A stretch of 64,000 nt of DNA from Glandiceps talaboti (lineage: Eukaryota; Hemichordata; Enteropneusta; Spengelidae), in the NCBI RefSeq assembly GCF_964340395.1, contig NC_135566.1:14523501-14587500 (forward strand), in the 5' to 3' direction. Within the stretch, counting starts at the first letter, position 1. Every line of letters begins with the position of its first letter. Made by a program: the position numbers and the translations under genes. Of this stretch, positions 1-32,404 are shown piece by piece. A model generated the notes under the pieces. It saw only the letters and a program-made list of their open reading frames with translations, did not search any database and had not been told where the DNA came from.

Positions 1-3000
1 AACCCATGGTGACGTATAGATTAATAAGAAAAAAATGAAGGATCTCATGAGAAATATGTTCTCATTATCAATATGGGTATTAAGATATGATAAGAATTCG
101 TAAGTTTTGCAGAGAGAAATGTGCAATAAATGTATATTTATATGAAATGTATTCATTCAACGAAAATCAAATTTGAAGATAGCTATATTGAAGTAAATAA
201 ATTAGACTGTGGAACGATTCGTGGTTATGGTGAAAAAAAAAGTAGATTGGCGTCTGCAATTTGACAGACAGTTAAGAGTTTTGTTCATATAGGCCGACTA
301 TATAGATACATATCCATGACGGTCCACGGACCTTAGCAAGTGTAGAAAAAAAGAGTCTGGCATCACTAGGGTGCCCTCGGGCGGGTTGTAGATGTCTTGG
401 CGACACTATGGACGGCATCTGAAAGGGTGGTACACGATATTGCCAATGGTTAGCAATCACAACATGTTTCTGACATCTAGGGAACACGATCTTTCACACA
501 GGTCGCCATCTTCGAGCACTCACCAACCAACTTGTCACTGGCAAGGTCAGATAATCCACTTTCAATTTCGCCTACATAGATTCCTGAAACCGTACTCTCA
601 ATAATTTGATGAATGGTGACTTTTTAAAAGTTGACAAGCCTGTCTGCAAGTTTGCTAATTCCTGCATTCTAAAAAAAAAATATAATTGATAAGTTGTCAT
701 TTTAATGCGATCCCCGTTTTGAAATTTGATTTTTTTTCCGTGGATGAGAACGGAATCGGGGCGCCTGTAATCATGTTCGATGTGTGTTTTGTCAAGGATG
801 GTGGCATAGGTTGTGACACGGGTTATGACTAGACTTGAAGATAGAAGATTGCGGAAGTTTAAATATGGTCTCTGGATTTAATCTTGTCTTTGATCACTCA
901 AGCAAAACTAATTGTTAAAATTTCACATCGTCAACTCTATTGGTATGAAGCAGAAACGAGTACGCTGTATCCCTTATCTGTGTTATCTGACGATGTTCCT
1001 GCAGTGTTCAACAACGTGTTATACTCGATTCCTTTCGCCTCAAAGTTGCCATTTTGAACTTTATACGGCTCGATAAACCTGCAATCAACGGGATGATAAT
1101 GTCACATGTGAAGACCCACAATCTGTGTCAATGATATGATCTCGGCGAAAAGCAGTTGGGATCTAACTTTTTTCTAAAAAAAATATTATTTTTGTCAATA
1201 TTTTAGGGTCAACTCCAATAATCAGTTCTGTCTTTTCGACTATTTGTGTTCCGATCTATCCGGTGTCCAGAATATGTAATAGTTACTAATATCGTTTGTG
1301 TTACAACTCTTGACTCTACCTTTTTTTTAAAGAAAAGTTTTGGTAAGCTTATTACATTTTACTCAAATTCATCTTTGTTTTTGAAAATATCTTCAATTTT
1401 TCGTCAACAAAGTAAAAACTTGTGAAATTTCACATTTATACAAACATAAGAGCGACAATGAATGAACAAAAACAGTTATACTTATGGAACTAAATAACAT
1501 CCACCTGTCCGAACGAGATGCACTCGGGTCGACAGACAACAGACTGACTGGTCAGAATCTTCGATAAAATCGGTAATTCTCTCACTTGGAGGTTTTCTGA
1601 CTCCCGACTAATTAGTGTATATGTGAAAGCACTCATTTTTCACGATACACTCTCTTTATTTAGACATTCCTCCCCGTTCAACTGGGTATTTCCTTGATAC
1701 TAAGCCGTCAAAATTTATGGAGGCACGTCATCCGAAATGTGCGGCAGGGGATAGCAAGAAGACCATAACTCAAAGTAAAAAGTCCCCATGTCCCTGTTCT
1801 TGTCGAAATGCCTGTCTCCACTAGTGATTAGTTATATCATTCGCCACGATCGTTAACGATTAGAGTAAATGGAAGAGACAGGGAAAAAACTCGCCTGGGT
1901 GCAAGCTTCAACAAAACTTGTATCTATACTACATTTATCTAATTCTGTTTGTTTTTTGTGTTTATTTTTAGATAGCATACCTCTATTACTTACATCTGAA
2001 GCTATTAACCTACCTAAATCTAGATCACATCGTGTGAAACTTTTTTTTTCTCCCCAGTTTCTCGGAAATTAAAATTCAAGATGGCGTCTCTCGATAATTT
2101 TCAACCTGTCCGTGACTTGTGACCCTTCTGTCAAAATTGTGATTATGAGTTTTCAGTTCGGCGCTCCCGACAAACTGAGAACTTCAATGTCAATATAAAG
2201 CCCCTGGGTGCAATCAAATAACGCCACCTTTGTTTCATGTTAAATAAAGAATAGGTATAACATGCTAAGGGATTTGCACGTCTACAATCTACGTTACACA
2301 TGACACGACCCGTGTTGATGGGAAAACTGAACAATATTTATGGACTACAGTCCCAGCTCGTATTTGCCAGTCGGACTACGCAATGACTCTTTTATTTGTC
2401 TAGATTTACAGTTTGTAGGATTAACTTATTTGATTTTTATTAATGTGGAAATACTATATGGCCTTATGCTGACGTGGTATATAACAAAAGAATACAAAAT
2501 GGTATGCTTGGTATGTCCTTTTTTTCGGTGTTAAATATTCGTTGATTGGGAACAAACAAGCGCAAACGCAAATAGAACTTCAGAATTGCAAAAAAAAAGT
2601 AAAATAGCGCACGTGTCAGTCGTTCTGTTATATGAGAAAGATGAATAACGTTGCCAAACTAGAAATAACGTACCAGAATGTCTTGTTTAACTGAGAATGT
2701 GTTTGGTAGCAGACCACGTGTTTGTGTATAAATAGAAAAATGTATCCCCTATTCTCCTGTCAATAAATTCCTGCAACATTTTACGTCGACATCAGTAACT
2801 TGAAACTGTTTTCTTTCTCGTTATAATTGACTAAAATCTCATCCAAGAAAATGCTCGAAAAAGGAATTATTTTTTTAAATTATGAATCTCTCTGCATAAT
2901 TAATATATGATGCTACATTGTGTCAAGCTCGCGCCATTCCAAATTAGGTGCCACGTGGGTTTATAATTTCAGATTTCGGGTCTGGTATTAAAATGATAGT

Positions 3001-3670
3001 TGGTTTTTTTTTTACCACTAACATGTATGATAGCGTATATGGATTATATTACCACCGTGGCTATTTTACAAATACTTTGATATACCGAGCGAGAAAAAAA
3101 ATTGACGTAATATCTAAAAATGATTTTTTTTTTTAAAGTCAGAAGTTATATATACAAAACTGTAACTCTCTATGAAATCATGTTTGATAATCGCAAGAGA
3201 AAAAAAAATACGAATTCAAGACGCAATTCTTAGATGGCATGCATTATCAACATTAGACAGAATACAATGTGGACTTAAATGTAATTGATTTTATTGCGTG
3301 GATCTGGCGACGTGAGCAAATAATGTAAAGTGTGTGGTACGGATAGTTTCCAAATCAAAGTTTGCATACAGTACATTGCGTGTTTGCCCATTTTCCAGCA
3401 CGACGTCTCAACTTACACCCGATACATCGGTGTGGCGAGGGAAACCTGTATCAATGAAACTGTAGTCTAAAGTGCAATGAAAAATATTGTTTGAGTGACG
3501 ATCGGTGTCATGAACACTTGATATATTTCAGAAGGGAAGAATAAAAAAATGACATAAAATTTGTTTTTAAAATCTCTCTCTCTATATATGATAGAGTTTT
3601 TAAATCATAATATTCATTTCAATACAAAAGGTTCATAGTATTAAAGGTTTCCTTAAGAGTGTATAACGTT

Positions 3671-3672
<2 letters not shown>
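1..3672. other. Non-coding, no feature recognised
   Basis: AT-rich unique sequence with only short chance open frames and homopolymer A/T runs. I see no exon, RNA gene or mobile element. Confidence 0.6.
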
Positions 3673-9014
<5,342 letters not shown>

Positions 9015-9091
9015 TGTATGTATGTATGTATGTATGTATGTATGTATGTATGTATGTATGTATGTATGTATGTATGTATGTGCGTGTGTGT
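9015..9091. repeat. (TATG)n microsatellite
   Basis: About 17 units of TATG followed by a short GTGTGT tail. Confidence 0.97.
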
Positions 9092-10914
9092 GCACTCACT
9101 GGAATGGGTTGTGTGTTCAACTGCGAGGCACCCATTCATTCAACTTGGTGGCTCAGAGTCCGCAGAGACCTAACAACTTTTCTTTGGGAAATCACCGGTG
9201 AAATGATCACCAAAACCCCGTCCCACCCACTTTTACTCTGCGAAGATTATTTTTTTCTTTACATTAAAAGCCACATATGGTATATCACCAAAGCCTAATC
9301 AGAGAAATGTTTTTGAAATAACAGCGTGAAAAGGTTGAGGTGGACAGAGAGGTGAAGCAGAGAGAATATAGTGAGCACTTAAAAATGCATGCAAACACAT
9401 ACTCAAGTTTCATTATATTTTACATTTTATTACCCCCAACATGTAGCTGAAATATTGCCCGTAGAGTCGATGGGTTTACTTGGACAATCTTTACAGAACA
9501 CTCACAAAGGACGTTGTACTGGCAATTCGAACAAAAAAACGATACATTGTAACAACACATACCAGTGCCCAAGCCATGACAACTATGGACATCAGTTTGT
9601 GACTAACAAGAACGGTGGGTTTTGTAAGTTTGAAATAACTTTTAAATCTCATTCAAAAATAAACTAAAAGGTGTAAGAGTACCTTTCGTGTTTTTTTTCT
9701 TCTATAATACAAGAAAGCTTCGGTTAAACCATTACGGTAACGTTTCTTAAATAAATTATAACTTTTTAAAAAATTCTCCTCGTGAACGTCGAAAAATACG
9801 TTTAGCGAATATAACACATAAATAACTTTGTTTCCACACACTTATTTAAATATGTACACTGAACTTGAAACATGACTGTATGTGGCGACACAGACATAGA
9901 AAAACAAAAGAAAACCATCATGGTATCCTGTCGGAAAACAAAACTTTTTGTTGATTATCTGGAACACCTTTATCATTCCTGTTTTGTCAGACTAGAACAG
10001 CTTCTAAACACAACGACAAAGAACATATTTGAAGACGAGAACGGTGACCTATCATTTTTCTTAACATAAATTAACACGTTCACACCGCCATGTTTACTGT
10101 TCAACTGGTCGCCATTAACTATTTACAAAATGCTTGTTCTGTCTTGCTGTCAAGAGCCACTTCAGACTTCGGCAGTCTCCGTTAATATTTTTATCTACTT
10201 AGTTGACATGCGTTGAGAAATTGACATCTTTGGTTCTACAAATTTAATAACAAGTTGCGCTGTTGACTCAATTCCTATTCGTATCTGCCATTTGGTGATA
10301 TATTTTGGGTTCTTTTCTCTCCCTCTCTACTTCTTTGGTCACTTAAAAATTATCTTAATATGGATGTTGCCTAACGGCAACAGAGTTATGCAAGTATCAC
10401 TGGCAGCTACTCACTGTATTAGCAGGAGTGCATTACGGCTAGGGGAAGGCTGAGTATGTACCGATCAAACAGCAGATTGGTGGGGTACTGATAGTAGGCC
10501 GAGACAAGCAGATAACTTGAGATAACCCTGCGACACTGCACTACACTTGTCAACAAGCTGAAGCAGCATTTAAAGGTTTTTGGAGTGACGTGTACTCTAG
10601 TTAGTATCGGCCTATGCCGACTTTGACATTATCTAGTAGCGTTCTTCCAAAGCAATTTTCCAACACGGTACCTGTTATTTTTTTATATATAGTGCACCAG
10701 AGAAAGACAATACAACAGGGATTTGTACACATATTTAGTCAATAACGGTGGGTAAAAGAGACTATTCAAATATATATTATCCCCATACATTGACCACTGT
10801 TTTTTATCCTGATACTACTTCATTGCTAAGTTGTGTGTTGAAAGTGTTCTGAAATAAACAGGGTAAACGATATTTGGACAGGGATCTCAGTCTCTTTTAC
10901 TATGATGTATATGT
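9092..10914. other. Tbx2/3 3' UTR and downstream flank
   Basis: The part nearest the stop codon should be transcribed as 3' UTR. The boundary is unknown. Open frames at 9389-9667 and 9872-10069 (plus) show no family resemblance. Confidence 0.5.
10243..10248 (-). terminator. Candidate polyadenylation signal (ATTAAA) for Tbx2/3
   Basis: The first canonical-variant signal on the minus strand after the stop codon is ATTAAA here, about 670 nt downstream. The first AATAAA I find on that strand is near 9431-9426. Either would imply a 3' UTR of 0.7-1.5 kb. No transcript evidence is available. Confidence 0.3.
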
Positions 10915-21553
<10,639 letters not shown>

Positions 21554-21800
21554 ATATACTACAACTGAGGATAGCTTGCTTGCTGCAGCTCCGACTGACT
21601 TGCCTATATCGTATCTCCGTATCTTAATGAGCTATGGTAGTTGATTGGCTATTTCACACGCGTCGACCAATCAGCGATGAGTATAGGCGTGTTAGTGGCA
21701 ACTTACACGACGTATCAGCCATAAACAAGGTGTCGGAACGCACAACGTACTTATGACATTATCACATCAATCGTGCTAAAATGTCAACATAATTAAATAT
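21554..21800 (-). promoter_or_regulatory. Candidate Tbx2/3 proximal promoter / 5' UTR with two CCAAT boxes
   Basis: The DNA just upstream of the start codon has a CCAAT box on the minus strand (ATTGG on plus at 21644-21648). A second, facing it on the plus strand (CCAAT at 21667-21671), lies 23 bp away, about two helical turns. Such paired sites suit NF-Y. No convincing TATA box is positioned. The transcription start cannot be fixed from sequence. Confidence 0.4.
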
Positions 21801-24362
21801 CCACCAATGCAGCGCCAAATGGGAGTACGCTTGTGGTTTGGTGAGCAGGGGGCTACGACTCGAAATGTCTGCTAGACGAATAAATATTGTCCTTGCCTTC
21901 CACTTTCCACTTTTAAAATTTACAATGCGCTCAAAATCAATATACAGTCGGTCCCATGAAAAGTGATAGAAATTTAAGCCAATATTTGCAGAAAATATAA
22001 AATTTCCTCCAGGGGAAGCAAATCTGTAGACAAGGGTCTGGAAATAGGTTCGTTTTAATTTTGCGCTATTTTCGATGACACGCCCACCATGGACAACTGG
22101 CAGCCGAAGGTGTCAAAATCCAGCCTGCTATTGTTAACGTAGACTGGCTCCGTTTACATAGCCGGGGTACTTCCCCGTTATGCTGCTTCATTCACAAATT
22201 GGGGATACCCCTGTGAATAGGCAGCATCGATCCTGGCGAATTTGGTTGGAATATGGGCGCAAATTTCGGCGCTGAATTTGGTGGGAGTACGGCTAGTAAT
22301 ATTTATGCCTTTTATTGGAGGCGGGTCAGCTGAAAGCGTGAAAATGACGAGCGGAACATCTAAAGTGATTAGCCATTCTAGCATTCCATTTTGACGTAAA
22401 TGCATAAGTACTGTTGGCGCCAGTCGTGTGACGACACACAATGAAGAGCGTCTGGTATCAGTTTTCATTCACTAAAATATGTTCCGGCCCCTAACTCTGA
22501 ATACTCTTGGCGCTATCCATCAAGGCAAGGCGTCTACGGCCAGTTAGCGACCTTAAAACGTCACCAAACGCATGTCATTTTTGATGGATGACCAACATAG
22601 AGAAAATGGAGGCACATAATCGGTATTGTTTAGCTCAGGCACGAGCATTTGATCATTTTTCGACATATTTTACAGCCGCTGCTACCGCATCCACCATGTT
22701 TGAATGCATTGTTCAGGGCTCAAGTTCAGAGACTACCGCCTAACTGATTGAGTTGCCTCTCTGGCTCCGTTATTCTTCGCTGTATTTTTAGCTGAGAAAC
22801 GCATTCATGGCTGAAAAATAATATTAAATTCGAGCACAATGCAAACTCTCCTTTATAATATGGCAGCCAGCCTGCATCCGACTAGTTCCATGATTGATTT
22901 ATTAACAGATATGCACTGTCGTCTTGTCCCCGACGTGTTACTAGTCTCCGAGCCTATAGTAAGCGTCTGACGGCAACCGACGACACTGACACTACTTTTG
23001 TATTTGGTCGCACTATGTTTGTTTGATAGAAAAGGCTATTATCTATAATTAGTGTGTTGATGGACAGTTTTCCCACATGTGCTCCTCCCTAAGCCAATCG
23101 GCTATGCGCTGGGGATAATTGCTGTTGACGAGGTAAAGTGTTAACATAATTAATAAGCGCCACTGAAAACGCGTGAGGTGTGAAGCGCCTTTGTGAGATA
23201 GCACACCGACTATTCACGCTACATACGCGCTAAATCGCACTGGCGCCAGGAGCATATTGAGTAAGTAATTTCAAGGAAAACATATGGGAATTGCAACTGA
23301 TTTTCCCCAACAACATCTAATGCAGCCCTCTATTGTTTCAGGCGTCCGAGGCGTCAGGCATTTAAAGCTATTGGTGAAAGAATGGAAACATCAAGCGTAA
23401 ACTCTGGACCCGGTTTAATAGAAATATTCGACGCAGACAGCCCTGATGTAGTATGTAGTTGTTGTCGAGGGCGGAGACACTCTTGGGTCTTGCTACAAGT
23501 AAACAACTTTGTACTGTGTGGTCTGTTTATGGACGGTTTATGTAATCGGTTTGATTTCCATCGGAGCTTCTCACATCGTCGACATCGTGAAGTGGTCAGA
23601 GATATTCTGTCCGATAAAAGCACACGACTGATCCCCATATCGAGTAACTGCTGAGAAGTTGTTGCGATTTGCCTCCTTCAGCCCGCCCTCTATATAGTAC
23701 TTATAGAGCTTCTTAGCCTCGAAGGTTTGTTTACGGACAGAAAAGCGTTAACATGTCGCTTTATTCAAGTTTCGAAATGATACCTTGGTTAAAAAAAGCT
23801 CTCAACAATTTTCGCGCCAGCGTGTCTGATCCCATGCTTACTTGGTGAACAAAAGTGTCAGGCCACTCTTAGCAGTTTTCGAGGTGGTGAACAACAATCA
23901 AAGGGTCTTTTGTTATTTCATCAATTTCTCGTTGTTGGCTTTGTACGACCTGCTTGTTCGATCGATCTCTCCCATAAGTACATAATACTCGGAGCGACCG
24001 CTTTTGAAATAGTTATAGCGGGTACGAGAGACTCGCCACAAACTGCTCTAAAGTCTCCCAATACTTTTCATAGGGTGTAAAAGTACCGGAAACGCTCGGA
24101 GGACTATCGAAGTGTATGTGGTCGAAACACTATTAGATGTAGCATTTTTAGTTATGCCTATTTAAAGTTCAACAATTTATTAAACAATAAGTATCGGCTT
24201 GTTTATTGTTTTTATAAAACCTTCTTGTATTTATTGATATTATAATCTCGCACTAAAAAGGGGACGCAAACATGTTATTTTTAGTAACATAGGCCACATA
24301 CATTACTATCTAGTCAACACCTAATGTGAATTTTACGAGTTTGTATTCAAGGATTTTCATTG
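21801..24362. other. Tbx2/3 upstream flank, non-coding
   Basis: Somewhat less AT-rich than the surrounding DNA. It includes the candidate T-box site at 23176. A stretch near 23354-23654 is open on both strands (94 and 90 codons), but neither product is recognisable. 22178-22468 (minus, 96 codons) is likewise unrecognised. Confidence 0.5.
23175..23184 (-). promoter_or_regulatory. Candidate T-box binding half-site upstream of Tbx2/3
   Basis: GAGGTGTGAA contains AGGTGTGA (23176-23183), the reverse complement of the T-box core TCACACCT. It lies about 1.6 kb upstream of the Tbx2/3 start codon. This could be a site for the gene's own product or another T-box factor. A single 8-base match can occur by chance. 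Confidence 0.3.
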
Positions 24363-24707
24363 TGTCTCCGACAGAAATCTTTGTTTTCAAATTACCCATA
24401 TAAGTTTTCAACAATTTCTCGTCAATTTCACGTTCTCTTGGAAGTATATGCAAATTATAGTAGATTTTTTTTAATTAATAAAATTTGTGTTCATTTCACA
24501 TACTATGTATGTCAATTATTGGGTGGGTGGGTTATGTCTCCGACAGAAATCTTTGTTTTGAAATTACCCATATAAGTTTTCAACAATTTCTCGTCAATTT
24601 CACGTTCTCTTGGAAGTGTATGCAAATTATAGTAGATTTTTTTTTAATTAATAAAAATTGTGTCCATTTCACATACTATGTATGTCAATTAGTGGGTCGG
24701 TGTTTTT
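24363..24707. repeat. 172-bp tandem duplication (two copies)
   Basis: Copy 1 starts at 24363 and copy 2 at 24535. Both begin TGTCTCCGACAGAAATC, and they differ at only a handful of positions, so the duplication is recent. Each carries an octamer ATGCAAAT (24448-24455 and 24620-24627) and a TTAATTAATAAA stretch. A degraded third partial copy may follow at about 24712-24760. Confidence 0.93.
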
Positions 24708-24760
24708 TTTAAAAATAATCAATTGTACACATTTCACATTCTTTGGAATTATGCACAAGT

Positions 24761-26865
<2,105 letters not shown>

Positions 26866-27058
26866 GTACTGTAAACCTGGAAATTTTCGCTAAAGACTTA
26901 TTTTCGCTAATTTCGCTGGAAAACAAAAAACGCAAAAAACTAAGTATTGACGAAAATGGTACATGAACACAGTGTACCCGTCTGGTAATTAGAGAAAATT
27001 GGTCTTCGAGACATGAAAACTGTAAAACTGCAAAATTTTGCAATAGTGAAAATATCTA

Positions 27059-27161
<103 letters not shown>

Positions 27162-27226
27162 TTGCAAAACTATTACGCTCTGCCACTGCGGTATAGAGCA
27201 CTGTCTTAGCAGATTGATACTCACCG

Positions 27227-27228
<2 letters not shown>

Positions 27229-27288
<60 letters not shown>

Positions 27289-27355
27289 ATATATATTATT
27301 ATATTATATTATATTATATTATATTATATTATATTATATTATATTATATTATATT
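27229..27355. repeat. (TA)n passing into (ATATT)n
   Basis: About 55 bp of TA, a transitional stretch with TTA units, then about 55 bp of the pentamer ATATT. Confidence 0.96.
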
Positions 27356-29430
<2,075 letters not shown>

Positions 29431-29850
29431 TATGATTTGATATGATTGTTGGTGATTGTCAACACTGCGTTGTTTAAAAAAATACCCATTCCCCATCGGA
29501 TTTCCCATCAGAACAAGTTTTAGAAAGCATTCCAATACAGTTCGTAAAAGTAATGACATTTTTCTTGAAATATGACGTCATTTGAACAATATCTGCAAAT
29601 TCATTCTCGTTTTCATTAAAACCCGGAAAATGGAAATATAGGCGTTTTTAACATGTCTTAAAGTGAGCATGTAAATACTGTACTGTTATTGTGTTCAACT
29701 CCAAACTGGCAATAGTATAACTTCATCGTCAATAAAGGTAGATACACAATAAAGATGGTGAACGCTTGCACCTCTCCGGAAGACTTATTGACACCTGGGA
29801 TTGCACATTGATTATACCTGATGAGTGGGAATAATAGTGTTCAGCTTCGT

Positions 29851-29998
<148 letters not shown>

Positions 29999-30012
29999 TC
30001 ACAATTTCCCTC

Positions 30013-30076
30013 GTATGTATGTATGTATGTATGTATGTATGTATGTATGTATGTATGTATGTATGTATGTATGTAT
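30013..30076. repeat. (GTAT)n microsatellite
   Basis: About 16 units, 20 bp after the CT tract. Confidence 0.97.
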
Positions 30077-30126
30077 ACATGTATGCATTTGTCTAAGCGC
30101 GTGTATGTATGCATCTATGAATTTAT

Positions 30127-30194
30127 CTGTCTACCAGTCTGTCTCTCTGTCTCTCTGTCCATCAGTCTATCTGTCTGTCTGTCTCTGTCCATCC

Positions 30195-30226
<32 letters not shown>

Positions 30227-30227
30227 G
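30127..30227. repeat. Degenerate then pure (GTCT)n repeat
   Basis: GTCT units with scattered variants, becoming perfect from about 30197 to 30227. Confidence 0.93.
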
Positions 30228-31922
30228 GAAAATCGGACTATATTTAGCCACTGAACTATTAAATCATTATTTCGTTGATCCATAGTTCTGAAAATACTAT
30301 TTTGAGACAAGGAAATTATTACTGCAACAGTGTTTGAACATTGTCCAATATACAACGCCATCAATAGCGTTTTAAGGACACTGTGAATTTCTCACCTGTC
30401 TAACACCTGCATTACAAACATACATTACTCTATAATGGTCAGCTTAAGGGTTGACGTGCTTTTAATATGTCGATAAAGATTGTTTTTTGAAGACAAACTC
30501 AAACAGCGCGGTCAAAAGATGGACCTTGTGATAATGCTTGAGTTCGCATGTAATGTGTCATGACCTCTCGTAAAAAAAACAACACTTGAAAAGGATGGGT
30601 ATAATTGTTAGATAAATCATCGTGGACGGATTTTACGGCTCTGGGTCCGTGCACAAGGCAACGGACAAGTCTTATAGGCGCAACAGGCGAGTAGAAGAGG
30701 AATTTATGACACTTCATAAGCTCGGGCTCATGTGCAGTAGCGCCGGGATGGCGACACACGTGTCTACAGTCGACCGAGTATCCATGCAACGGACGCCCAG
30801 CAGCAGAAATGTGAAGAGGCTGATTATGAAGTGGCGACACAATAGGCATAAACAAATATTTAGAATAATTGTCAGCGAAAATGGACTTCGAGGGCTCGCC
30901 TTGACACACTTCACTGCGCAGACTCAATGGCTAACAACGTCAGCTGCGGCTTACAGGTTTCCGTGATTATCAATGTATCCAAAGGGTGAAGACTCACGAA
31001 ATTTGAGTCATTTATCAAGGTTGCCTGACGTTCATTACCATATTTCTCATTACTTTTGTGACGCTTTACCTTCAAGTCGATTTGATTTGCGCATCGCAAT
31101 ATCTCGTTAACACTCTCACAGTTGTGTTGCATTTGTCGTAATTTACTTCTAGGTGGCAATTACGCCCAATATTTATTTTCAAGCTACCGTATTGCAAATC
31201 AATTCATTTAATACCCCCCCCCCCCTTTTCCATCACATTGCCATTCGGTACAACTTGTCTCGCATTTTCTATACGAAGCCTGAACTAATGGCTCTTAGCT
31301 CGAACAGTTTTACCAGTGCCAAACAAAGTGTCAATGAACAGTGTGGCGCGTAGAGGTTTTGTACATTAAAAAGGAACAAAAGTCTAACTAGGAAACAACT
31401 AAATAAAAAGTTATAGGTTTTATTTACGGTAAGTTCTATGTGTAACAAACCACAGATCAAATGCAAACAATAGCTACATGTACGTGGAGAAGTCAGAGAC
31501 CGCGGGCTTCCCTCTGTTACCTGCTGTACAATGATAGTCTATACTGTCGATCTATTCAGTGCAGACATCAGTTTCCCGAAGACACTTTTAAATCAGTGGT
31601 GTACAATTAATTCGGTGCATTGATTTAACCAAAAGTGCTGCTGTCGGCGACTTAGAAAGAAAGTGTCGTACCTGGCTCTGCCTGCGGTTACCCATCGTCA
31701 CATCTTAAAGGTGACAATTTAGTAGCTACGTGTACACGAGCAAAAAAACACAATTGCTCTTCTAACTCCTGTCGTGGGAAGAAGTTACAATAGCTAGAAG
31801 TGTGTAAGTTAGAACGAATCCTGAACTAGTCCGTACTTTTAAAAACTACGAAAAGTATACAAAAGTACCCATCCCACCTGACCCGCACCCAAACTAGTCT
31901 GCTTGTGAAGTGTTTGTATGCT

Positions 31923-31923
<1 letters not shown>
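30228..31923. other. Non-coding, no feature recognised
   Basis: Contains a 12-base C run at 31214-31225. Open frames at 30499-30927 (minus) and 30622-30966 (plus) overlap on opposite strands, and neither resembles a known family. Confidence 0.5.
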
Positions 31924-31960
<37 letters not shown>

Positions 31961-31979
31961 TGTGTGTGTGTGTGTGCGC

Positions 31980-32038
<59 letters not shown>
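31924..32038. repeat. (GAT)n followed by (TG)n
   Basis: Twelve GAT units run directly into TG, interrupted by CGCGAG near 31977-31982, then about 56 bp more TG. Confidence 0.97.
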
Positions 32039-32039
<1 letters not shown>

Positions 32040-32283
32040 ATGTAAGTGTGCATGTATACATATATGTACGTCAACTTTCTTTAAAGGCCAACATATCCTG
32101 GGTCCGTTCGTACTTGTTACCGTGGCATAATAATACCCGTACCTATCCTGAAAACGTCCCAAACTGCACGTAGCTCTGTCTATGTTTGTGTGGCGTTTAT
32201 TTTGTAAACATGAGAACAAAGGCTTAATTTGTTGTTTTGGTTTCCACTTTAAAACAACAACATGTAAACAGAAAACTATATAA

Positions 32284-32284
<1 letters not shown>

Positions 32285-32314
<30 letters not shown>

Positions 32315-32323
32315 TACATACAT

Positions 32324-32404
<81 letters not shown>
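32285..32404. repeat. (CAGA)n microsatellite with a CATA interlude
   Basis: About 120 bp of CAGA with three CATA units near 32314-32325. Confidence 0.97.

Noticed and set aside
23354-23654. Stretch open on both strands (94 and 90 codons)
   Set aside because: Neither translation is recognisable. Kept only as a note because it lies upstream of Tbx2/3.
27172-27228. A-box-like TGGCAGAGCGT on the minus strand
   Set aside because: Looks like a tRNA A box but no B box or cloverleaf; the sequence runs into a TA tract.
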